Below, one piece after another: positions 8,280 to 15,308 of a stretch of DNA of 64,000 bases (its first letter is position 1; each line of letters starts with the position of its first letter). The notes beneath the pieces were generated by a model that was not told the origin of the DNA, did no database searches, and saw nothing but the letters and a program-made list of their open reading frames with translations. A program made the position numbers and the translations under genes. Source of the DNA: Pannonibacter phragmitetus DSM 14782 (GTDB lineage Bacteria > Pseudomonadota > Alphaproteobacteria > Rhizobiales > Stappiaceae); contig NZ_KB908219.1 in NCBI RefSeq assembly GCF_000382365.1, positions 124,001-188,000 of the forward strand, in the 5' to 3' direction.

Positions 8280-8352
8280 CGGGCACGGCGCTCGGGGAGC
8301 GAGACGCCGTGCCCGTCATTCAGCCAGTCCGGCATCCGGGACGCCGGACTGG
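8280..8352. repeat. Two adjacent perfect inverted repeats (tandem hairpins)
   Basis: CGGGCACGGCG (8280-8290) pairs with CGCCGTGCCCG (8305-8315). Nine bases later CCAGTCCGGC (8324-8333) pairs with GCCGGACTGG (8343-8352). Both arms are perfect and no T run follows. The element lies in the 250-base space between dksA and flgH, which converge, in very G-rich surroundings. It looks like a short intergenic palindromic repeat unit or a convergent stop signal; no gene is visible in the rest of this space. Confidence 0.6.
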
Positions 8353-8462
8353 CGGGGGGAGCAATTCGGGGGCAGAAGGGATGGGCCCGGGAAAGGGCGC
8401 AAGGGAGGGGAGTGCGCGCTGGCCGGCCGCCGGGGAGCGCAGCCGGTCAGCTTCCTGTCAGG

Positions 8463-9209
8463 TCAGAAGGGCAGAACGATATCCAGCACCTGCTGGCCAT
8501 AGCGCGGCTGCTGAACATCGGTGATCTGGCCGCGTCCGCCATAGCCGATCCGGGCCTCTGCGATCTTCTCGCTCAGGATGGTGTTGTCCGACCGGATATC
8601 CTGCGGCCGGACGATGCCGCCAATGATCAGTTCGCGGACCTCGAAGTTCACCCGCACTTCCTGACGGCCCTCGATCACCAGATTGCCGTTCGGCAGAACC
8701 TGCGTCACGACAGCAGCAACGGAGGTGCGCAAGGTCTCCTTGCGATCGACCGATCCTTTGCCCTTGAAGGTCGAGGTTCCATTGACTGTCGCCAGTGCGT
8801 CGGCGCTGGTGTTGCCCGGCAGCACATATTTTTCAACGGCAGTTCCAAGCGCGCCGCTCACGCCGGAGCGGTCCGTTCCTGCGCGTGACCGTTCGGTCTC
8901 GTTGTCGAACTGGGCACGGTCAGAGATCGTCACCAGAATGGTCATCAGGTCGCCGACCTGCTTGGCGCGCTGGTCCTCGAAGAAGGCGCGGTTGCCGGAC
9001 TTCCACAGCGAGTTGGCATTGTAATGCGCGGGCTGGGGCGTCGGCATGGGCATCTGCACGGGACGGTAGCCGGGCATGGTTGTCGGGTCCTGAATGGCAT
9101 TCAGGGCCGGGGCCTTGCCAACCTGCGAGAGGCGGTCCGCAGAGCCGCAGGCAGCCAGCGGCAGGGCCAGAAGGGTCAGGGCAACAGCCTTGTGAATCGG
9201 ACGGATCAT
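8463..9209 (-). CDS. flgH: Flagellar L-ring lipoprotein FlgH
   Basis: A 248-residue outer-membrane lipoprotein that forms the L-ring bushing. The lipobox LAAC follows a short signal sequence (Cys about residue 21). The family core is visible in SLWKSGNRAFFEDQRAKQVGD and LPNGNLVIEGRQEVRVNFE, and the end reads YGQQVLDIVLPF. Its start overlaps the flgA stop by four bases, which makes it the last gene of flgF-flgG-flgA-flgH. Length is normal for the family. Confidence 0.97.
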   Translation of the reverse strand: MIRPIHKAVALTLLALPLAACGSADRLSQVGKAPALNAIQDPTTMPGYRPVQMPMPTPQPAHYNANSLWKSGNRAFFEDQRAKQVGDLMTILVTISDRAQFDNETERSRAGTDRSGVSGALGTAVEKYVLPGNTSADALATVNGTSTFKGKGSVDRKETLRTSVAAVVTQVLPNGNLVIEGRQEVRVNFEVRELIIGGIVRPQDIRSDNTILSEKIAEARIGYGGRGQITDVQQPRYGQQVLDIVLPF

Positions 9210-10240
9210 TGTGCGCTCTCCTGGGCTGGCAGGCTGGTGTTGGCGGCAAGTGTGCGGGGGGCGCTGCCGAGACGGACTTCTCCGCGGGCGCTGACTGTCC
9301 CCCTGACGGTGCGGCGGGACTGCAGATTGACCACGTCGATCATGTCTCCATCTGCGCCTGCGGTTGCTGCCTGGCCTTGTGTGGTCAGTTTCATTCCGGA
9401 AATCTCATATATGAGCGTAACCTTGTCGCCGCGCTGGATCAGCATCGGGCGCTCGAAGTCCGCCTTGCTGAGCTGGCGGCCCGGGCGCTGCTGGATGCGT
9501 GCGGCCAGTCCGAGGATCTCCTGCGGATCGGTCACGGCACGTCCCTGCACCCGCTCACGCGGCAGACGCATTGTTATGAGGTCCTGCTCGCGGACGATCC
9601 CACCCTTGTCGAGCGGGTTTGCCAGCGCGACGATGGCCGTCATTTCCCGGGCAACACCGGTGAGGCTGACGCGGCGGTAGCCGTGTTCACCTGCGTAGGA
9701 CATCACGATATCGAACCGCCCATCCGCGCGTGACCAGAGGGCCTGCTCGATCCGCAGGGGATCGGCAGAGCGTGGATCGGCGTGAATGATCTGCGGTGTG
9801 CGGGCGAAGACGATTTCAAGATCATCCGCGGAAATCTGGCCTTCCTGCCGTGCCAGCCGCTCGGCAATCATGCCGGACAGGCGCTGGGCATCGAAAGAAA
9901 TGGAGTCACGGCGGACGGTGACTTCTGCAAGCCCGTCCGTTCCCGCCGACTTGAGGCCCGCCGCACGGGCGCGCTCGGCAACAAGTGCCGCGCTGACCCG
10001 GCCCGAAGTGCCCAGATCCGGCGAGCGGAACAGCGGCTCGAAACCGGCCGCACCCGCGTTGAGGTAGAAATCGCCAACGGTGACGATATCCGAAGAGGTC
10101 ACGACCTCCGGCCGCAGAACGGGAGCTTCGCTGCCGCGCTGCCAGACCGGCTCGCTGCTGCCGGCCGCAAGACTTGCGGTGCTGCCAGGCATCAGGCCTG
10201 CGAGCGCCGCTCCAAGGAGTGCAAGAAACAGGGGTCTCAT
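9206..10240 (-). CDS. flgA: Flagellar P-ring assembly chaperone FlgA
   Basis: A 344-residue periplasmic protein. A signal peptide covers about residues 1-26 (MRPLFLALLGAALAGLMPGS). The C-terminal half carries the SAF-type FlgA region with NPLDKGGIVREQDL, RPGRQLSKADFERP and a final DVVNLQSRRTVRGTVS. FlgA helps FlgI polymerise into the P-ring. The protein is clearly longer than the ~220-residue enterobacterial form, with an extra N-terminal domain (about residues 40-150) typical of alphaproteobacteria. It lies between flgG (13-base gap) and flgH (4-base overlap). Confidence 0.95.
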   Translation of the reverse strand: MRPLFLALLGAALAGLMPGSTASLAAGSSEPVWQRGSEAPVLRPEVVTSSDIVTVGDFYLNAGAAGFEPLFRSPDLGTSGRVSAALVAERARAAGLKSAGTDGLAEVTVRRDSISFDAQRLSGMIAERLARQEGQISADDLEIVFARTPQIIHADPRSADPLRIEQALWSRADGRFDIVMSYAGEHGYRRVSLTGVAREMTAIVALANPLDKGGIVREQDLITMRLPRERVQGRAVTDPQEILGLAARIQQRPGRQLSKADFERPMLIQRGDKVTLIYEISGMKLTTQGQAATAGADGDMIDVVNLQSRRTVRGTVSARGEVRLGSAPRTLAANTSLPAQESAQ

Positions 10241-10253
10241 CGCCAGCCTCCCT

Positions 10254-11033
10254 TTACCGCAGGTTGGTCGTGGTCGAGTACATGTCGTCAGCGGCCTTGA
10301 TGATGCGGGAATTCATCTCGTAGGCGCGCTGGGCGGAAATGAGATCTGCGATCTCCGTCACGGCGTCGACATTCGCCATTTCGAGAAAATTCTGCTGCAG
10401 GCTGCCGAAGCTGTTCTCACCGGGATTGCCGACCTGCGCTGCACCGCTGGCATCTGTCTGGAGGAAGAGGTTGTCGCCAATGGCTTCAAGACCAGCCTTG
10501 TTGACGAAGCGGGCGAGCTGGATCTGGCCAAGGTTCACCGCCGCTCCATCGACGATGACCTGCACCGTGCCGTCGGACGCGATCGTCAGGTCACGGCCAT
10601 TTTCGGGGATGACAATGCCGGGCTCGATGGTGAAGCCGTCGACGGTGACCAGCGTGCCGTTGGCATCGCGCTCGAATGAGCCATCCCGCGAATAGGCCGT
10701 GGTGCCATCGGGCATCTGGATCTGGAAGAAGCCTTCACCGCGGATGGCGACGTCGGTTTCCTTGTTGGTCTGCTCCAGGTTGCCCTGGCTCATGATGCGT
10801 GTGGTGGAAGCGGTCTTCACACCCGAACCGATCTGCACGCCGGTCGGCACAATGGTGCCCGCGTTCGATGTGTCCGTGCCCATGCGGCGCAGGTTCTGGT
10901 AGAGCAGATCCTGGAAATCGGCCCGCTGGCGCTTGAAGCCGGTGGTGCGCATGTTGGCAACGTTGTTCGAAATGACTTCAACGTTGAGTTCCTGCGCCTT
11001 CATGCCTGTGGCGGCGATATGGAGTGCTTTCAT
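10254..11033 (-). CDS. flgG: Flagellar distal rod protein FlgG
   Basis: A 259-residue axial protein of the distal rod, secreted without a signal peptide by the flagellar export machine. It has the N-terminal rod signature (ISNNVANMRTTGFKR, about residues 21-35), the central GEGFFQIQMPDGTTAYSRDG domain and the C-terminal EMNSRIIKAADDMYSTTTNL helix. Length matches FlgG in other bacteria (about 260). It follows flgF by 20 bases in the flgFGAH operon. Confidence 0.98.
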   Translation of the reverse strand: MKALHIAATGMKAQELNVEVISNNVANMRTTGFKRQRADFQDLLYQNLRRMGTDTSNAGTIVPTGVQIGSGVKTASTTRIMSQGNLEQTNKETDVAIRGEGFFQIQMPDGTTAYSRDGSFERDANGTLVTVDGFTIEPGIVIPENGRDLTIASDGTVQVIVDGAAVNLGQIQLARFVNKAGLEAIGDNLFLQTDASGAAQVGNPGENSFGSLQQNFLEMANVDAVTEIADLISAQRAYEMNSRIIKAADDMYSTTTNLR

Positions 11034-11053
11034 GGTGGTCTCTCCTGTCCGTC

Positions 11054-11794
11054 TCAGGCCTGCGACTTGCCGAGGCGTTCAACGGCCGAGCGGGACAGGT
11101 CATAGGTGTCCTTCATCAGCTTGGTCACGCTCTCGTACTTGCGGGTGATTTCGATCAGCTCTGTTACGGCCGTGATGCCATGGACGTTCGACTGCTCGAC
11201 GGCGCCCTGGATCACCCGTGTGCGCGTGACAGGCTGCGGATCCGTGTAGGTCATCAGGTTGTTGCCGATGGAAACCGCGTTGCGCGGTTCCTGGAAGGCG
11301 ACAAGGCGGACGCGCCCGCGCACACCGAGCTCCGAGGAAATCGTTCCGTCAGCAGAAATGTCGATCTGCCCATCCTGCGTGGTGAAGGTGATCGGGCCAC
11401 CTTCCGTCAGGACCGCGCGGCCATCCGGCGTGACCAGCTGGCCGGTGCTGTCGAGATGGAACGACCCGTTGCGCGTGTAGGCTTCGCTGCCGTCTTCCAT
11501 CTGCACCGCAAACCAGCCGTCGCCATCGACAGCCAGATCGAGCGGATTGCCGGTCATGATGATTCCACCGGCCTGAAAGTCCGTGAAGGTCCTGGCGTCC
11601 TGCACGTAGGAGAGGGTTCTGTCACCGCGGTTGAAGGCAGTCGCCTGCGCCACCGGCATCAGATATTCCTCGAATTTCATATGCTTGGCCTTGTAGCCAG
11701 ACGTGGTCATGTTCGCCAGGTTGTTGGCGGTCACATCCAGCTGCCTGCGCAAGGCAACCTGCCGGGACAGGTTAATGAGCTGCGCATTCTCCAT
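11054..11794 (-). CDS. flgF: Flagellar proximal rod protein FlgF
   Basis: A 246-residue rod protein and first gene of the minus-strand operon flgF-flgG-flgA-flgH. It carries the rod/hook N-terminal motif (DVTANNLANMTTSGYKAK, about residues 20-37), the central DGDGWFAVQMEDGSEAYTRN segment and a C-terminal helix with ITRKYESVTKLMKDTYDLS. Length and order before flgG are standard. The divergent space upstream contains the phased CtrA-like boxes at 11986-12018, which could serve both this operon and fliL. Confidence 0.96.
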   Translation of the reverse strand: MENAQLINLSRQVALRRQLDVTANNLANMTTSGYKAKHMKFEEYLMPVAQATAFNRGDRTLSYVQDARTFTDFQAGGIIMTGNPLDLAVDGDGWFAVQMEDGSEAYTRNGSFHLDSTGQLVTPDGRAVLTEGGPITFTTQDGQIDISADGTISSELGVRGRVRLVAFQEPRNAVSIGNNLMTYTDPQPVTRTRVIQGAVEQSNVHGITAVTELIEITRKYESVTKLMKDTYDLSRSAVERLGKSQA

Positions 11795-11985
11795 GTTAAC
11801 GATTCCTTTTTGCTCCCCGAGGGCACGCCAGCCTCCCCAGGTCAGCGTGCCGCCACTCCCTAAGCAGGGAGCGTGCCAGTTTTTATTTTGTTGGAATCAT
11901 TGGGTATTTTTCATTCCGTCACGGTGCAGGGCACAAATAGGTGAGGAAAAAACGAACCAGTGGGCAACAGTTGCCGGGCGATGGG

Positions 11986-12018
11986 TTAAGGAGTTGGTAA
12001 CCACTCGTTAACGATTAA
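11986..12018. promoter_or_regulatory. Phased CtrA-like half-sites before fliL
   Basis: TTAA (11986-11989), GTAA (11997-12000) and TTAA (12008-12011) are separated by exactly seven bases each, with a further TTAA at 12015-12018. The CtrA consensus is TTAA-N7-TTAA, so this reads as two overlapping sites sharing a one-mismatch middle half. The array lies 54 bases before the fliL ATG and about 190 bases from the flgF start on the other strand. Confidence 0.65.
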
Positions 12019-12071
12019 CCCTTTAGAAACTATTCACGCGCAGGCATGTGCGGCAAGCTGGCGGGGCGGCA

Positions 12072-12569
12072 ATGGCCGATACGGATACCGACGCCGAGAA
12101 CGGCGAAGAAGGCGGTGCGAAGAAGGGCGGCAAAAAGAAGCTGATCATCTTCGGGGCAGCCGGGCTTGTTGGACTGCTGGCCATTGGCGGAGCGGTCTGG
12201 TTCTTTTTCCTCTCCGGAGGCGAAGAGCCGGTAGACCCGATGGCTCCGCCGGTCGTGCAGCAGAAGCCGGTCGTCTTCTATGACCTGCCGGAAATGACTG
12301 TGAACCTGTCCACCGAAGGGCGGGCGACCTACCTCAGGGTCCGCATTGCGCTTGAGGTGTCGGATCAGGCCATGGTGGACCGGATCAGTCCGTATCTGCC
12401 GCGTATTCTGGATGCGTTCCAGATTTACCTGCGTGAGTTGCGTCCCGCTGACCTCGAAGGGTCGGCCGGTTTGTTCAGGCTCAAGGAAGAGCTGCTCCGG
12501 CGCATCAATCTGGCGGTTCATCCTGCGAAGGTTGATGGAGTGCTGTTCAAGGAAATCCTGATTCAGTGA
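12072..12569 (+). CDS. fliL: Flagellar basal body-associated protein FliL
   Basis: An inner-membrane protein of about 165 residues that associates with stator units and supports motor torque. It has a short acidic/lysine-rich cytoplasmic head, a single transmembrane helix (about residues 24-46, LIIFGAAGLVGLLAIGG) and a periplasmic FliL domain with YLRVRIALEV and VDGVLFKEILIQ at the very end. The ATG at 12072 gives the normal FliL start; an in-frame GTG eight codons upstream is possible but has no better ribosome-binding site. It is the first gene of fliL-fliM-DUF6468-motE. Confidence 0.93.
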   Translation: MADTDTDAENGEEGGAKKGGKKKLIIFGAAGLVGLLAIGGAVWFFFLSGGEEPVDPMAPPVVQQKPVVFYDLPEMTVNLSTEGRATYLRVRIALEVSDQAMVDRISPYLPRILDAFQIYLRELRPADLEGSAGLFRLKEELLRRINLAVHPAKVDGVLFKEILIQ

Positions 12570-12578
12570 CGGTGATAC

Positions 12579-13805
12579 ATGGCTGACGACGACGATCTGA
12601 GTGATGCCGACCTGGCTGATGCCTGGGGTGCCGCGCTCGCCGAGCAGGGGGCTGGCGACGACGACGATGATCTGGCCGCTGCCTGGGGCGCGGCTCTGGA
12701 AGAACAGGGCGTCGGCAACGCGGACGACATGGCGGCCCAGTGGGCGGCGATGATTGATGACAGCGAGCCGGAGCTTGAGAACGCCTCGCGCGGTGCCGAC
12801 CGCGTCCTGAACCAGGAAGAAATCGACAACCTCCTCGGTTTCAATATCGAGGACACGATCTCGCGCGATCAGAGCGGCATCCGTGCGCTGATCAACTCGG
12901 CCATGGTGTCCTATGAACGCCTGCCGATGCTGGAAATCGTGTTCGACCGGCTTGTCCGCCTGACCACGACGTCCTTGCGCAATTTCACGTCCGACAACGT
13001 GGAAGTGTCTCTGGATTCGATCAGCTCCGTCCGCTTCGGTGACTATCTGAACTCCATTCCCCTTCCGGCGATTCTTGGCGTGTTCAAGGCCGAGGAATGG
13101 GACGGCTTCGGACTTGTCACGGTGGAATCGAGCCTGATCTATTCGATCATCGACGTGCTGCTGGGCGGCGGGCGCGGCACGACCGGTATCCGCGTCGAAG
13201 GCCGGCCCTATACGACCATCGAAACCAACCTTGTCCGGCGCATGCTGGAAATCATCCTGGCGGATGCGGAGCAGGCTTTTGCGCCGCTTTCCCCGGTGCA
13301 TTTCAGCCTGGAGCGCATGGAAACCAATCCGCGTTTTGCGGCGATCTCGCGCCCGGCCAATGCGGCCATTCTTGTCGAGCTGCGCATCGACATGGAGGAC
13401 CGTGGCGGCACCATCGAGATCATGATGCCCTATGCCACGCTGGAGCCTATCCGTGACCTGCTGCTGCAGATGTTCATGGGTGAAAAATTCGGCCGTGACC
13501 CGATCTGGGAAGGGCATCTTGCGAGCGAGATTCACGCTGCCATGGTGGAGGTGGATGCGGTTCTCTACGAGACCTTCCTGCCGCTCAGCCGCGTCCTGAG
13601 CCTCGATGTGGGTCAGACACTGATTTTTGACGTGGAACCTGATGATCCGGTGACAATCAAGTGCGGCAACGTGGAGCTCAGTGAGGGTACACTCGGCAAG
13701 GTCGAGGATTCGATCGCGATTCGTGTCACCCGCGGATTGCGCAAGCCGAAGATGACTCTGGCCGCATTTGAACGGGCCATGCAGAAGGAAATGGAAACGT
13801 CATGA
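12579..13805 (+). CDS. fliM: Flagellar motor switch protein FliM
   Basis: A 408-residue C-ring protein that sets rotation direction on binding CheY-P. The CheY-binding motif LNQEEIDNLLGF is at residues 77-88 instead of the extreme N-terminus. Ahead of it stands an acidic extension with three Trp-centred repeats (LADAWGAALAEQG, LAAAWGAALEEQG, MAAQWAAMIDD; Trp 16, 36, 55). The middle domain and the C-terminal FliN-like domain (about residues 320-395, LSLDVGQTLIFDV) are normal. The length excess over ~330-residue FliM is explained by the extension. It begins 9 bases after fliL and overlaps the next gene by 4. Confidence 0.97.
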   Translation: MADDDDLSDADLADAWGAALAEQGAGDDDDDLAAAWGAALEEQGVGNADDMAAQWAAMIDDSEPELENASRGADRVLNQEEIDNLLGFNIEDTISRDQSGIRALINSAMVSYERLPMLEIVFDRLVRLTTTSLRNFTSDNVEVSLDSISSVRFGDYLNSIPLPAILGVFKAEEWDGFGLVTVESSLIYSIIDVLLGGGRGTTGIRVEGRPYTTIETNLVRRMLEIILADAEQAFAPLSPVHFSLERMETNPRFAAISRPANAAILVELRIDMEDRGGTIEIMMPYATLEPIRDLLLQMFMGEKFGRDPIWEGHLASEIHAAMVEVDAVLYETFLPLSRVLSLDVGQTLIFDVEPDDPVTIKCGNVELSEGTLGKVEDSIAIRVTRGLRKPKMTLAAFERAMQKEMETS

Positions 13806-14491
13806 CGTCCCTGCCGCTTGGAATGTTGATCGAGGCTCTGGTGGCTGTCCTTCTCCTGGTCACCATCGGCTATTGCTGGATCCTGAACCGCCGGTTGCAG
13901 CGTCTGCGTGCCGATGAAGAGACGCTGCGTGCGACGATTTCGGAGCTGATTACAGCCACCGAGATTGCCGAGCGCGCCATTCTCGGCCTGAAAGCCACTG
14001 CAAATGATGCGGACAAGACACTCGGAACCCGTCTGACACAGGCTGAGCATCTGTCCAAGCTTCTGGCCGGACAACTGGGTGAAGGCGAAGCCGTTCTGAC
14101 GCGCATCAGCCAGATTGCCGAAGCTGCAAGGACCGCGCATACGGCGGAAGACGCAAGACGCGCTGCCGAGGAAGAAGCACGCCAGCGTGCGCAGGCACAG
14201 GCGCAGGCCGAGGCGGAAGCCCGCCGTCTTGCTGCCGCGCAGCAGGCCGCAGCCCCGTCCTATCAGCAGGCGCAGCAAGGTTATGTGGCGCCCCAGCCTG
14301 CGCCGCGCCCCGCCGCTCCATCGTCTTACGCTGCGCCTTACCGCCAGCCGGCTCAGGCCTATGCTCCGGCAGCTCAGCCTGCACCCGCCGCAGCCCCTTC
14401 CGTGAGTGCGCGTGACATCCGCGCCGCCGCTGCCGAAGCAACGGCACGGCTCGAGCGCTTCCGCAAGAAGTCAGGGGAGGCCGCTGCTTGA
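13802..14491 (+). CDS. DUF6468-type membrane protein of the flagellar operon
   Basis: A 229-residue protein of unknown function that recurs between fliM and motE in alphaproteobacteria (DUF6468, recalled, not searched). One N-terminal membrane helix (about residues 6-28) is followed by a helical, probably coiled-coil region (about 30-140). An Ala/Gln/Pro/Tyr-rich low-complexity stretch (about 140-205) follows, then a short conserved C-terminal helix with RAAAAEATARLERFRKK. The topology suggests an inner-membrane anchor with a long helical arm. Four-base overlaps with both fliM and motE indicate tight co-translation, so a role at the motor is plausible, but no activity can be read from the sequence. 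Confidence 0.8.
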   Translation: MTSLPLGMLIEALVAVLLLVTIGYCWILNRRLQRLRADEETLRATISELITATEIAERAILGLKATANDADKTLGTRLTQAEHLSKLLAGQLGEGEAVLTRISQIAEAARTAHTAEDARRAAEEEARQRAQAQAQAEAEARRLAAAQQAAAPSYQQAQQGYVAPQPAPRPAAPSSYAAPYRQPAQAYAPAAQPAPAAAPSVSARDIRAAAAEATARLERFRKKSGEAAA

Positions 14492-15213
14492 ACCTTCGCC
14501 TGCTTCCAGTTGTCGGCATTGCTGCCAGCGCCCTTCTGGCGCTGAAGCTGCTCGGCCTTGTGCTCGGTGGGCACACGGCCGTGGGACCGGTCATGGAAGC
14601 ACGGGCGCAGGCCCAGCAGCCGGCTGCCGGCGAACCTGCTGCCCCGCCGGCAGGCGGGACAGGAGAGCCAGCCCCGGCTGCAGAGGGAACTCAAGCTCCT
14701 GCGGAAGGGTCTGCTGACGCAATGCCGCCTGTTCCCGATGCTCTGGAAATCGGCGGGTCGAGCGCGGAGCGTGCCGTTCTGGAGAGCCTGGGGGAGCGGC
14801 GCAGAGCCTTGCAGGATCAGGAAGGTCAGCTTGATCTGCGTGAAAAGCTGCTGCAGGCGACCGAGGAGCGCTTGCAAAAGCGGGTTGATGAACTGAAGTC
14901 GCTCGAGCAGCAGATCCAGCAAGGTGTCGAGGAAAAGAAGAGGCAGGAAGAGGGTGAGATCGCTGCACTTGTGGTCATGTATGAAAACATGAAACCCAAG
15001 GATGCAGCGCGCATCTTCGACCGTCTTGAACTCGACGTGCTGCTCAAGGTCGTGCGTCAGATGAAGCCGAGAAAGATGGCTGACATCCTTGCGCGCATGT
15101 CCCCCGAGGCGGCGGAAAAGCTGACCGTTGCCATCGCGGGAGGGGAGCCGAACCAGCCGCAGGGTGCGTCTGTCCAGGCCCCGGCTGCGCTTCCGAAGAT
15201 TGGCTCAAACTGA
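14488..15213 (+). CDS. motE: MotE-like periplasmic motor protein (MgtE-N-like domain)
   Basis: A 241-residue protein with an N-terminal signal or anchor (about residues 1-25), an Ala/Pro/Gly linker (30-85), a coiled coil (about 95-155) and a C-terminal MgtE N-domain-like helical module (about 160-220, KPKDAARIFDRLELDVLLKV and ARMSPEAAEKL). In Sinorhizobium, MotE is a chaperone needed for the periplasmic motor protein MotC. Its position after fliL-fliM fits. The start is TTG at 14488, placed seven bases after a strong AGGGGAGG and overlapping the stop of the preceding gene. The MotE name rests on domain layout and context. Confidence 0.85.
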   Translation: MNLRLLPVVGIAASALLALKLLGLVLGGHTAVGPVMEARAQAQQPAAGEPAAPPAGGTGEPAPAAEGTQAPAEGSADAMPPVPDALEIGGSSAERAVLESLGERRRALQDQEGQLDLREKLLQATEERLQKRVDELKSLEQQIQQGVEEKKRQEEGEIAALVVMYENMKPKDAARIFDRLELDVLLKVVRQMKPRKMADILARMSPEAAEKLTVAIAGGEPNQPQGASVQAPAALPKIGSN

Positions 15214-15241
15214 GGGAAAGCGGCAAGTTTCGGGATGTGGC

Positions 15242-15256
15242 GTAACAGGGCGTTAA
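15242..15256. promoter_or_regulatory. CtrA-like box before the TPR gene (one mismatch)
   Basis: GTAA (15242-15245), seven bases, TTAA (15253-15256). It lies in the 95-base gap between motE and the large TPR gene, 53 bases before its likely start, so the gene may have its own CtrA-dependent promoter. With one mismatch in a GC-rich genome this alone is weak evidence. Confidence 0.4.
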
Positions 15257-15308
15257 GGCCGCTCCCCTAGAGTCAGACCGGAGCTTGTTCCAGAGGATAA
15301 CCCTGACC

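Noticed and set aside
12030-13535. 501-codon minus-strand frame opposite fliL and fliM
   Set aside because: It covers two certain genes, lacks family resemblance and has the His/Arg/Asp-rich composition of antisense shadows in GC-rich genomes.
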